From assembly GCA_963767645.1 (NCBI GenBank), contig CAVYEW010000010.1:310001-374000 (forward strand): DNA of 64,000 nucleotides, given 5' to 3'. Position 1 is the stretch's first letter, and the number at the start of each line of letters is the position of its first letter. Of the stretch, positions 8,876 to 17,213 are shown piece after piece. This DNA comes from DATFDN01 sp963767645. Its GTDB lineage: Bacteria; Pseudomonadota; Alphaproteobacteria; Acetobacterales; Acetobacteraceae. A model generated the notes under the pieces. The model was not told the origin of the DNA and did no database searches. It saw only the letters and a program-made list of their open reading frames with translations. The position numbers and the translations under genes were made by a program.

Positions 8876-10243
8876 CTACCGCGCCGCGCCCGGCTGCCGG
8901 CGCGCCTTCAGCTCCTCGGCGACCAGGAACGCCAGCTCCAGCGACTGCTCGGCGTTCAGGCGCGGGTCGCAGAAGGTCTCGTAGCGCGCGCCGAGATCGG
9001 CCTCGGTCAGCCGGTGCGCGCCGCCGACGCACTCGGTGACGTCCTGACCGGTCATCTCCACATGCACGCCGCCACCCCAGGTGCCTTCGGCGGCGTGGAT
9101 GTCGAAGAAGTCGCGCACCTCCGCCAGGATCGCATTGAAGCTGCGGGTCTTGCGGCCATCGGCGGTGTCGGTGGTGTTGCCGTGCATCGGGTCGCAGATC
9201 CACACCACCTTGTGCCCGGCGCGCTGCACGGCGCGGATCAGCGGCGGCAGCTTCGCCGCCACCTTGTCGGCGCCCATGCGGCTGATCAGCGTGATCCGTC
9301 CGGGTTCCCCGTCGGGATCGAGCGAGTCGAGAATGCGCAGCAGGTCGTCGGCAGCGAGGCTCGGGCCGGCCTTCATGCCGATCGGGTTCCGCACGCCGCG
9401 CAGGAACTCGACATGCGCACCGTCCGGCTGGCGGGTGCGGTCGCCGATCCAGAGGAAATGCGCCGAGCACCCGTACCATTCGCCGGTGGTGGAATCGATC
9501 CGGGTCAGCGCCTGCTCATAAGGGAGCAGCAGCGATTCGTGGGCGACGTAGAAGTCGGTCTCGCGCATGTCGCGGGTGGTCTCGCTGCTCATACCGCAGG
9601 CGGCCATGAAGGCGAGCGTCTCGTCGATGCGCTGGCTGAGATCGCGGTAGCGCCCGGCCAGCGGGCTGCGCTCGACGAAGCCGAGGTTCCAGCGATGCAC
9701 CTCGTGCAGGTCGGCGTAGCCGCCGGAGGCGAAGGCGCGCAGCAGGTTGAGCTTGCTGGCGGCCTGGAAGTAGGCGAGTTCCATGCGCGCCGGATCGGGA
9801 ATGCGCGCCCGTTCGCTGAACTCGGGGCCGTTGACGATGTCGCCGCGATAGCTGGGCAGGGCGGCGGCGCCCTGGGTCTCGGTGTCCGAGCTGCGCGGCT
9901 TGGCGAACTGTCCCGCCATGCGCCCCATCTTCACCACCGGCACGCTGGCGCCGAAGGTGAGCACGACCGCCATCTGCAGCAGCACGCGGAACGTGTCGCG
10001 GAGCACGTTGGCGGTGAAGTCGGCGAAACTCTCGGCGCAGTCGCCGCCGAGCAGCACGAAGCCCTTGCCCTCGGCCGCCCCGGCCAGCGCCGCCTTCAAC
10101 CGCCGCGCCTCGCCCGCGAAGACCAGCGGCGGGTATTTCGCCAGCTTGCGCTCCACGGCTTCGAGCTGGGCGGTGTCGGGATAGGCCGGCATCTGCCGGA
10201 TCGGGCGCGCGCGCCAGGAGTCGGGGGTCCAGGTCTGGTTCAT
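8876..10243 (-). CDS. Class II 3-deoxy-7-phosphoheptulonate (DAHP) synthase
   Basis: First enzyme of the shikimate pathway, condensing phosphoenolpyruvate and erythrose 4-phosphate in the cytosol. Seen: 455 aa of the plant/mycobacterial class II type, with LLGGDCAESFADF (metal-ligand Cys69), KMGRMAGQFAKPRS, NPIGMKAGP and the WICDPMHGNT metal-binding histidine, and late EMTGQDVTECVGG. Length and motif order match class II enzymes exactly. Leader gene of a leftward operon; the 250-base gap upstream, shared with a divergent secreted metalloprotease, should hold its promoter. Feedback control by aromatic amino acids is known in this class but is not visible here. Confidence 0.95.
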   Translation of the reverse strand: MNQTWTPDSWRARPIRQMPAYPDTAQLEAVERKLAKYPPLVFAGEARRLKAALAGAAEGKGFVLLGGDCAESFADFTANVLRDTFRVLLQMAVVLTFGASVPVVKMGRMAGQFAKPRSSDTETQGAAALPSYRGDIVNGPEFSERARIPDPARMELAYFQAASKLNLLRAFASGGYADLHEVHRWNLGFVERSPLAGRYRDLSQRIDETLAFMAACGMSSETTRDMRETDFYVAHESLLLPYEQALTRIDSTTGEWYGCSAHFLWIGDRTRQPDGAHVEFLRGVRNPIGMKAGPSLAADDLLRILDSLDPDGEPGRITLISRMGADKVAAKLPPLIRAVQRAGHKVVWICDPMHGNTTDTADGRKTRSFNAILAEVRDFFDIHAAEGTWGGGVHVEMTGQDVTECVGGAHRLTEADLGARYETFCDPRLNAEQSLELAFLVAEELKARRQPGAAR

Positions 10244-10494
10244 CGGTCGTGCTCCTGCGCCGGCGGGCGAGGCGGGTATCGGTGGGCCCTATAATGCCGC
10301 AATTGCGAAGGGATGCCACGTGTCCGTGCGCCGAGATGCCGGGACAGCATTCAGTCACTGAGAATTTGGCTTGATTGCGTTACTATGGCTTGCCTGATTG
10401 TTAGAAGACCGTCAGGCCGCCCGAACCTCCTGCACACCATTCCGAAACCGTTTCGGTTCATCTTCGACGCCACCGCAAGCATAGGGAAGGCGTC
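10244..10494. promoter_or_regulatory. Divergent intergenic region between DAHP synthase and metalloprotease
   Basis: A 251-base non-coding gap between two genes pointing away from each other; both promoters should lie here. The part from about 10355 to 10400 is less GC-rich than its surroundings. No consensus sigma-70 boxes, operator palindrome or riboswitch fold could be picked out with confidence. Confidence 0.35.
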
Positions 10495-11577
10495 ATGAGG
10501 AACCAGCGTCGAGACAGAGCCCGGTGCTCTTTCAGTTGGGCGCGCGGCGCGGCCGTGCTTGGTGCAGTCACGGCCGTCTGCGTTGCCCGTCCCGCAGCCG
10601 CCTTCACCATCGATCCAATCTACGATTCCAGCATCACCTCGCTTCCCAACGCGGCCAGCATCGAATCAGCGTTCAATACGGTCGCGGGCGACTACGCCAG
10701 CTCTTTCGCCGGCAGCGAGGTGATCAATGTCGGCGTGAGCTGGGGATCGGTGGGCGGCTATTCGCTGCCGAGCAACGCGGTGGGCGCGAGCGTCGACAAC
10801 CTGTACGGCTATTTCAGCTACAGCACCATCCAGAGCCTGCTGACCCAGGCCGCGCACAACACGCCGTCCGATACCGTGCTCGCGACGGCCATCGCTCATT
10901 TGCCTGCCACCGCGCCGAGCGGTGTCAGCCAATATGTCGTTCCGTCATCGGAGGCCAAGGCGCTCGGCCTGATCTCGCCCAGCCAGACCGGGGCCGACGG
11001 CTATATCGGGTTCGCCGGAAGCACCGCGAGCTACACGTTCAATCCGACCGGCGGCATCGCATCCGGCACATATGACTTCCAGGCCGTCGCGGCGCACGAA
11101 CTGGATGAAGTGCTGGGGCGCATCACCGGCCTGACAGGCACCAGTCCGAGTTATCGCACCGTGTTCGATCTGTTCCGCTACAGTGCAAACGGCGTACTCG
11201 ATTTCGGCTACAACGACGCGGCCTATTTCTCGATTGATGGCGGCAAGACCAACCTCGGCGCGTTCAACAACTCTTCCTCCGGCGGGGACCGCAGCGACTG
11301 GCTGACGTTGAGCACGTCCTCCGATGTGCAGGACGCGTTCATCTCGACGGGAAAGGCATTGAACCTGACCGCCGTCGACCTGACTGGCCTCGATGTGCTC
11401 GGCTATGGCGGGTCGAATCTGGGAGGGGCCAATGTGGCGCCTACGACAGTGGCATTTCACCTGGTCGAAACGCCGGAGCCGGGCAGCCTGTTGCTTCTGC
11501 TGACTGGGCTCGTGCTGACTGGGCTCGCGGCGGTCCTCGCCCCCGGTATCCGGCTGCATCGCCGGCTGATTGCGTGA
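10495..11577 (+). CDS. Secreted zinc metalloprotease-like protein with PEP-CTERM anchor
   Basis: Exported protein of 360 aa related to the NF038122-type metalloproteases. Seen: a basic N-terminus and hydrophobic stretch ending near PAAAFTIDP (signal peptide), an AAHELDEVLG motif with His201 and Glu202 (HExxxxLG zinc-site pattern), and a C-terminal PEP-CTERM signal: PEP at 327-329, a hydrophobic helix, then RLHRR. The PEP-CTERM implies sorting by an exosortase, which is not encoded in the window. An AGGGAAGG lies just upstream of the ATG. The mature domain is Ser/Asn/Gly-rich as expected for a secreted protein. Substrate unknown. Confidence 0.82.
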   Translation: MRNQRRDRARCSFSWARGAAVLGAVTAVCVARPAAAFTIDPIYDSSITSLPNAASIESAFNTVAGDYASSFAGSEVINVGVSWGSVGGYSLPSNAVGASVDNLYGYFSYSTIQSLLTQAAHNTPSDTVLATAIAHLPATAPSGVSQYVVPSSEAKALGLISPSQTGADGYIGFAGSTASYTFNPTGGIASGTYDFQAVAAHELDEVLGRITGLTGTSPSYRTVFDLFRYSANGVLDFGYNDAAYFSIDGGKTNLGAFNNSSSGGDRSDWLTLSTSSDVQDAFISTGKALNLTAVDLTGLDVLGYGGSNLGGANVAPTTVAFHLVETPEPGSLLLLLTGLVLTGLAAVLAPGIRLHRRLIA

Positions 11578-11605
11578 CATCGCCCCGGTCAGAGGCCAAT
11601 GGAGC

Positions 11606-13621
11606 CTAGCCGGCCGACGCCGGACCGGCCACGACCTGAAGCCGCGGCGGAGTTGGGGCTATCGGCTCCGCACCGTGCGCGGCGGACAGGCACCCGTTCA
11701 CGGCATCCCTGAGCGATGTTACGTAGAGATCGGCGCCCATCTGCCTGCGCGCGGCCTGGTCCTTGAGGGTGGGATCGTCCTCAGGCCAGATGCCGACCAG
11801 GATCGCAGCCTTCGGGCAGCGCTGCCGGAGCCGGCGGACCAAGGGCCGGAGATTGGCCGGGCTGCCCGCCATATCCACGTACAGGATGCAGACCATGGCC
11901 ACGTCGCGCGCATCCAGCGTGCCGATCTGCCCGCGCGAGGCGGCCTCGCGCGGTACCACGCGCGCGCCGATGCCGTGCTTGTCGAGCAGCTGCACGAGCA
12001 TCTCCGCTGCTGCTTCGTCCAGCAAGCCCCGACCTGCGACACAGAGCACCGGCGTCTCGGCGTCCCATCCGGGCGCCAGCCGATCGCTCGCGCCCGCGTC
12101 ACCCTGGGGGGCCGGCGCGGGCGAGAGTTCCTTCTGATCGAGGGTCTTGCCGGCAACGCTCGCGTCCGGTTTCTGGGCCGGCTTGTCGGTATCCTCATGA
12201 TCGGCCACGTCATGCACCAGTTCCAGCACCGCCGCCTTGATCCGGTGCAGCTGGCCCGAAGACAACACGCCGCGCTTCGCGTCGGCGGCGGCGATCCGCA
12301 AGCCGGGCACGGCGACCTCGTCGTAGTACGCGGACAGCGGATGGTCCGCCAGGAAGCGCGCCGCATGTTCCTCCGCCTCGTCCGGGTCGCCGGCGAGGAT
12401 GCGCTGGTAGAAATTCTCCACCGGCGTCAGCGCCGGCCGGTCGCCGAGCAGAACGTCGAGGAACTCCAGTTGCTCGACATGGCGGCCGAGCACGACCAAG
12501 CAGAGGGTTAGCGGGGTGGACAGGATGAGGCCGATCGGACCCCAGACCCAGGTCCAGAAGATGGCGGCGACGATGACGGAGAACGGCGAGAGGCCGGTGC
12601 TGTGGCCATAGACCATCGGCTCCACCGCCTGGCCCATGACCAGCTCAGTCACGACGTAGAGCGCCGCCGTCCAGAGCGTCATGCTCCAGCCGGTGCCGAC
12701 CGCGGCGGCCAGAACGATCGGCAGGGCGGCGGCGATGTAGGAGCCGATATAGGGCACGAAGCGCAGCAGCGCGCCGAGGATGCCCCACAGAACAGGGCTC
12801 GGCACGCCGATGAAGAACAGCCCGGTGCCGACAATCGTCCCGAAGAGGCAATTAATCCCGAGCTGGGTCAGGAAGTACCGGGTCAAGCGTCGTCCGGCAT
12901 CGTCCATCGCAGCGGTGGCGCGGTGGAGGTCACTTGATCCGAACAGACGGATCAAGCGGTCCCGCAGATCCTCTTTCTGCAAAAGGATGAAGATCGCGAC
13001 CACCAGGATGATCCCGAGATCCGCCAGAGGGTGCAGGATCGGCGTGATGATGCGCTGACCCAAGGCCAGGGCGGACGTGGTCGGAGATTCGGTGATGACG
13101 ACCGGGACCGGCTTCGGCCCCTGCGGCTGTGGCGTCGGCTGCGAATTCGATGAGCCGGCCTCCACCGCTGCCTGGGTGCTTGCGCCCGCGTGTTCGAACT
13201 TGCCTGTCAGGCCGCTGAGGTGGCTTGAAAGGTCGGTCGCGATCAGGGTCCGCAGCGACGTGATTTTGTTCGTGATGGTCGTCTGGTATTGCGGCACCTG
13301 TTCCACCAAGCCCGCGATCTGCGTGCCGATAATGCCGCCCAGGGCGATGATGATGCCGATGGCAAGCAGAACGGCAAGCAGGGCCGAGACGATGCGCCCA
13401 AGCCAGAGCCGGCGCAGCAGCTCCATCAGCGGGCTGAGCACGAAGCTCAGCAGCACAGCGAGGGTGATCGGGATGAGCACCTCGCTGCCGACGTAGAGCG
13501 CCGCGATGACGACAACGACGGTGATGATGGTGGTGAATCTGGCGAAATCGGGCGCCCTGGCCGGTGTGACCTCGGTCGGCCCGGGCACGGGTGTGTCCGG
13601 AACTGCGCGGGGCTCAGCCAT
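11606..13621 (-). CDS. AI-2E family (PerM-like) permease with long cytosolic C-terminal extension
   Basis: Inner-membrane protein of the AI-2 exporter superfamily. Seen: about eight hydrophobic segments in the first 390 residues, including SEVLIPITLAVLLSFVLSPL and FVPYIGSYIAAALPIVLAAA, with the family's PxxLWG and PIGLILSTPLT signatures. After that come about 280 further residues: a helical, acidic region (FLADHPLSAYYDEVAVPGL), a low-complexity linker, then an alpha/beta domain (VLCVAGRGLLDEAAAEML, then ILVGIWPEDD) that resembles a B12-binding or receiver-like fold. I start at the ATG at 13621; a TTG seven codons upstream is possible. Transported substrate unknown. Confidence 0.85.
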   Translation of the reverse strand: MAEPRAVPDTPVPGPTEVTPARAPDFARFTTIITVVVVIAALYVGSEVLIPITLAVLLSFVLSPLMELLRRLWLGRIVSALLAVLLAIGIIIALGGIIGTQIAGLVEQVPQYQTTITNKITSLRTLIATDLSSHLSGLTGKFEHAGASTQAAVEAGSSNSQPTPQPQGPKPVPVVITESPTTSALALGQRIITPILHPLADLGIILVVAIFILLQKEDLRDRLIRLFGSSDLHRATAAMDDAGRRLTRYFLTQLGINCLFGTIVGTGLFFIGVPSPVLWGILGALLRFVPYIGSYIAAALPIVLAAAVGTGWSMTLWTAALYVVTELVMGQAVEPMVYGHSTGLSPFSVIVAAIFWTWVWGPIGLILSTPLTLCLVVLGRHVEQLEFLDVLLGDRPALTPVENFYQRILAGDPDEAEEHAARFLADHPLSAYYDEVAVPGLRIAAADAKRGVLSSGQLHRIKAAVLELVHDVADHEDTDKPAQKPDASVAGKTLDQKELSPAPAPQGDAGASDRLAPGWDAETPVLCVAGRGLLDEAAAEMLVQLLDKHGIGARVVPREAASRGQIGTLDARDVAMVCILYVDMAGSPANLRPLVRRLRQRCPKAAILVGIWPEDDPTLKDQAARRQMGADLYVTSLRDAVNGCLSAAHGAEPIAPTPPRLQVVAGPASAG

Positions 13622-13745
13622 GGTCGTGGATATCCGAGCCAAAAGTGGGCATCGACCGGCCCTGCGGGTTCAACATCCTTTGAAAAGCGTTCCAGAGAAG
13701 TGAAAGTTCATTCCTGACGCGAATGTCAGCGGTCGGCCGCACACT

Positions 13746-15113
13746 CTATTCGGCGGCCTCGGCCACCTTCGCCACCCGCGTGCGGGTGCGCATGGTGACG
13801 AACTCCTCGGCCGAGGTTGGGTGGATGCCGATGGTGCGGTCGAAATCGGCCTTGGTCGCGCCCATCACCAGGGCGATCGCCAGTCCCTGCATGATCTCCG
13901 GCGCATCCTCGCCCATCATGTGCGCGCCCAGCACGCGCTGGCTGGCCTGGTCGACCACCAGCTTCAGCAGCGAGCAGCGCGCCCGCCCGCTGATCGTGTG
14001 GCGCATCGGGGTGAAGCGCGACACGTAGACATCCACCGGTCCGCGCGAAGCGGCGGCCTCCTCGCTCAACCCGACAGTGGCGAGCGGCGGGGTGAAGAAC
14101 ACCGCCGTCGGCACATTGACGAGCGAGATGGCCCGCGGACGGCCGCCGAACAGGCTGTCGGCCAGGGCGTGGCCCTCGGCCGTGGCCACGGGGGTCAGGT
14201 TGAGCCGGTCGGTGACATCGCCGATGGCGAAGATGTGCGGCTGGCTGGTCTGCAGATGCTCGTTCACCAGTATCGCCCCGGCGGCGTTGCGCACGACGCC
14301 GGCCGCCTCGAGCCCAAGGTCGTCGGTGGCGGGCCGCCGTCCCGTGGCGAAGAACACGAGGTCGGTCCGGATCGTCCTGCCGTCGCTCAAGGTCAGCACG
14401 CGCCCCCTGCCGTCCAGCGCCACGCTGGTGGGCGAGCAGCCGGGGTGAGCCTGGACCCCGTGGCCCGGCAGCGCCTCGGCCAATGCCTCGCGCAGGTCGG
14501 CGTCGAAGCCCCGCAGGGGAAGCGGCTGGCGGAAGATGAGATCGACGCTCGCCCCGAGCGCGGCGAAGATCCCGGCGAACTCGACGGCGATATAGCCGCT
14601 GCCGATCACCGCCACGCGCTTCGGCAGCCGGGGCAGGAAGAACGCATCGTCGGAGACGATGCCGAGCTCCGCGCCGGGAATCTCCGGGCGTGTTGGATGC
14701 CCGCCGGTGGCGATGACGATGCGCTCGGCGGTGACGCGCGCGCCGCCGACCTCGATGGTATGAGCGTCGAGCAGCCGCGCGCGTGCCTCGAAGACGCGGG
14801 CCCCGGCGCCGTCCAGCAGGCGGCGGTAGATGCCGTTCAGGCGCGTGATCTCGGCATCCTTGGCGGCGATCAGCTTGGTCCAGTCATGCGAACCCTTGCG
14901 GATGTCCCAGCCGAATCCCGCCGCGTCCTCGGCGAAGGCGCCATATTCGCCGGCCTGGACCAGCAGCTTCTTCGGCACGCAGCCGACATTGACGCAGGTG
15001 CCGCCCCAGAACCGCTCCTCCGCGATTCCCGCGCGGGCGCCGTGCCCAGCCGCGATCCGCGCGCACCGCACCCCGGCCGAGCCGCCGCCGATCACGAACA
15101 GGTCGAAATCCAT
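13746..15113 (-). CDS. gor: Glutathione-disulfide reductase
   Basis: NADPH-dependent flavoprotein that reduces oxidised glutathione in the cytosol. Seen: 455 aa; FAD motif GGGSAG at residues 9-14; redox pair in GGTCVNVGCVPKK (Cys40, Cys45), the exact glutathione reductase signature; second nucleotide-binding motif IGSGYIAVEFAG; central IFAIGDVTDRLNLTPVA; and the C-terminal GIHPTSAEEFVTM with the catalytic His and Glu. I start at the ATG at 15113, which has AGAGGTG upstream, rather than the GTG three codons before it. It diverges from a Baeyer-Villiger monooxygenase across a 345-base gap. Confidence 0.95.
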   Translation of the reverse strand: MDFDLFVIGGGSAGVRCARIAAGHGARAGIAEERFWGGTCVNVGCVPKKLLVQAGEYGAFAEDAAGFGWDIRKGSHDWTKLIAAKDAEITRLNGIYRRLLDGAGARVFEARARLLDAHTIEVGGARVTAERIVIATGGHPTRPEIPGAELGIVSDDAFFLPRLPKRVAVIGSGYIAVEFAGIFAALGASVDLIFRQPLPLRGFDADLREALAEALPGHGVQAHPGCSPTSVALDGRGRVLTLSDGRTIRTDLVFFATGRRPATDDLGLEAAGVVRNAAGAILVNEHLQTSQPHIFAIGDVTDRLNLTPVATAEGHALADSLFGGRPRAISLVNVPTAVFFTPPLATVGLSEEAAASRGPVDVYVSRFTPMRHTISGRARCSLLKLVVDQASQRVLGAHMMGEDAPEIMQGLAIALVMGATKADFDRTIGIHPTSAEEFVTMRTRTRVAKVAEAAE

Positions 15114-15458
15114 GGCCCGCACCTCTGAATGGGAACGCCATCCTGTCGTCCGGCGCTCCGACCTTCAAGCCTAGTGTGCGGAGGAGGGTCTTCCCCTCGG
15201 ATGCCAAGATTATCGTTTATGGCGTGAGCTGACTTCAATGATTTGCTTCCGGCGCGCTCCGTTAATCACCGAGTTAGGCACCAAAGCCTCAATCCTCGAT
15301 TTTTTCACTGAAACACTTCCGCGAATGGAGAGCTTCGAGGATTACATCGCCAGGGGCAAACTCTTGTCACGACGCCTCGCCCGTGCGTAGCTCAAGCGGC
15401 CCCGATTGCCGGGCGGACTCTGACGCTGTGGCGCAAATGAGCGAGGGGGAATTAAGTC
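15114..15458. promoter_or_regulatory. Divergent intergenic region between gor and BVMO
   Basis: A 345-base region with no supported gene, between divergent genes. It is AT-richer than its neighbours around 15205-15350. It contains a 9-base inverted repeat, AATCCTCGA at 15291-15299 and TCGAGGATT at 15335-15343, separated by 35 bases and including a T6 run at 15300-15305. This could be an operator pair or a weak hairpin. No clear promoter consensus was identified. Confidence 0.35.
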
Positions 15459-17036
15459 GTGAACACACCCGTCAAAGACCCCAAGTCCGCCCAGCCAGCG
15501 CTGACTCTCGCGAAGGGCAGAGCCAGCCACCCCGAGCATTTCGACGTCGTCATTGTCGGGGCCGGGATCTCCGGGATCGGCGCCGGCTATCATCTCGCCA
15601 AGCAGTGCCCTGGCACAAGTTTCGTGGTCCTCGAAACCAAGGAGACCTTTGGCGGAACGTGGGTGACGCATCGGTATCCGGGCATCCGGTCTGACAGCGA
15701 CCTCTACACCTTCGGCTATCGTTTCAAGCCATGGATCGGCGCGCCGATCGCGACGGCTGCCGAGATCCTCGCTTATCTCGACGAAGTCATAGAGGAGAAC
15801 GACCTCGGCCGGCACATCCGCTATCGCCACCAGGTCAAGTCGGCGCATTGGTCGAGCAGCGACAATCTCTGGACCGTCGAGGGCGTCCGCAGCGACACCG
15901 GCGAGGCGGTCCGCTTCACCGCGAATTTCCTCTGGATGTGCCAGGGGTACTATCGCCATTCGCAGGGCTATACGCCCGAGTGGCCGGGAATGGACGAGTT
16001 CAAGGGCCAAGTCGTTCATCCGCAGACCTGGCCAGACGACCTCGACTACACCGACAAGAACGTGATCGTCATCGGCTCGGGCGCCACGGCGGCGACGATC
16101 GTTCCCGCGATGGCCGACGACGCCCGCCACGTCACGGTGTTGCAGCGTTCGCCGACCTATTTCATTCCCGCACGGAACGAGAACGAGCTTGCCAACACCT
16201 TGCGCGATCTTCAGATTGACGAGACGTGGATCCATGAGATCGCGCGCCGAAAGATCCTGCACGATCAGGCTGTCTTCACCCGCCGAACGTTCACCGAGCC
16301 GGAAGCCGTGAAGGAGGAGCTGCTCACCGGCGTGCGCGCCTATCTCGGTCCCGACTACGACATAGAGAAGCACTTCACGCCAAGCTATCGGCCGTGGCGG
16401 CAGCGGATCGCCTTCATCCCGGACGGCGACCTGTTCAGGGCGATCGCCGCCGGCAAGGCATCCGTCGTCACGGACGAGATCGACCGCTTCACAGAGAAAG
16501 GCATTCTGCTCAAGTCGGGCCAGGAACTTGAGGCCGACATCATCGTGACCGCGACTGGCTTTAACGTTTGTATTCTGGGGGACATCGATTTCGCGGTCGA
16601 CGGCAAGCCGTTCGCCCTCTCCGACACGATTACCTACCGGGGCATGATGTTTACCGGCATGCCCAATCTGGTCTGGATTTTCGGCTATTTCCGGGCGAGC
16701 TGGACGCTCAGGGTCGATCTGGTCGCCGACTTCGTGTGCCGCCTCATCAATCACATGAAGCAGATCGGCGCCAAGAAAGTGACGGTGGCGCTGCGTCCCG
16801 AGGACAAGGATATGCCAATCCTGCCTTGGATCGACCTGGAGAACTTCAACCCGGGCTACCTCATGCGTTCCATGCACCTGCTGCCCAAGCGCGGCAACAA
16901 GCCGGAATGGCAACACACCCAAGATTATTGGCGCGAGAAGGACGTGTTCCCGGCCATCGATCTTGACGACCCTGCCTTCGTCTATGAGGGATTTGCGCAA
17001 CCCGCCCGAGTCTGGCGAGCGGCAAGGCCGATTTAG
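15459..17036 (+). CDS. Type I Baeyer-Villiger monooxygenase (FAD/NADPH-dependent)
   Basis: Flavin monooxygenase expected to insert oxygen next to a ketone, giving an ester or lactone; sequence style is that of the EthA-like group. Seen: 525 aa; FAD-binding GAGISG at residues 34-39; the type I fingerprint FKGQVVHPQTWP at 181-192 (FxGxxxHxxxWP fully satisfied); a second Rossmann motif VIGSGATAATI; and the ATGFN C-terminal FAD contact. GTG start supported by GAGGGGGAA eight bases upstream. A palindromic repeat begins five bases after its stop codon and may act as terminator toward the convergent MFS gene. Confidence 0.92.
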   Translation: MNTPVKDPKSAQPALTLAKGRASHPEHFDVVIVGAGISGIGAGYHLAKQCPGTSFVVLETKETFGGTWVTHRYPGIRSDSDLYTFGYRFKPWIGAPIATAAEILAYLDEVIEENDLGRHIRYRHQVKSAHWSSSDNLWTVEGVRSDTGEAVRFTANFLWMCQGYYRHSQGYTPEWPGMDEFKGQVVHPQTWPDDLDYTDKNVIVIGSGATAATIVPAMADDARHVTVLQRSPTYFIPARNENELANTLRDLQIDETWIHEIARRKILHDQAVFTRRTFTEPEAVKEELLTGVRAYLGPDYDIEKHFTPSYRPWRQRIAFIPDGDLFRAIAAGKASVVTDEIDRFTEKGILLKSGQELEADIIVTATGFNVCILGDIDFAVDGKPFALSDTITYRGMMFTGMPNLVWIFGYFRASWTLRVDLVADFVCRLINHMKQIGAKKVTVALRPEDKDMPILPWIDLENFNPGYLMRSMHLLPKRGNKPEWQHTQDYWREKDVFPAIDLDDPAFVYEGFAQPARVWRAARPI

Positions 17037-17040
17037 AGCC

Positions 17041-17190
17041 GTTTCACTCAGACTGGAACCGCCGGCGTATCCCTCCCCCCGGCCCCCTCCCGCAAGGGGA
17101 GGGGGAGTCGCCTACCACGTCCCCCTCCCCTTGCGGGAGGGGATAGGGGAGGGGTGAAACGGCGCGTCGACACAGTCACCCTGAAAACGC
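17041..17190. repeat. Palindromic intergenic repeat, full copy 1
   Basis: About 150 bases. Two GC-rich arms form a perfect 21-base inverted repeat (arm core CCCTCCCGCAAGGGGAGGG, with its complement from 17121) around a short loop; each arm alone can fold into a 9-base-pair stem with a GCAAG-type loop. The outer edges, GTTTCACTCAGACTGG on the left and CAGTCACCCTGAAAAC on the right, are imperfect inverted repeats of each other and are shared with the copy at 38741. It fills the gap between convergent BVMO and MFS genes. Confidence 0.85.
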
Positions 17191-17213
17191 ACTAATCGGG
17201 CGTTCACGGTACC

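Noticed and set aside
8054..10294. Long rightward open frame of about 746 codons
   Set aside because: It is entirely antisense to the DAHP synthase and nicotinate phosphoribosyltransferase genes, has low-complexity Gly/Arg/His-rich translation and no family motif; a GC-driven shadow.
13821..15128. Rightward open frame of about 435 codons opposite glutathione reductase
   Set aside because: Antisense shadow of gor; no motif and unnatural His/Arg/Gly composition.
17041..17190. CRISPR-like interpretation of the palindromic repeats
   Set aside because: Copies are dispersed singly across the window instead of in a regular array with spacers, and no cas genes are present.
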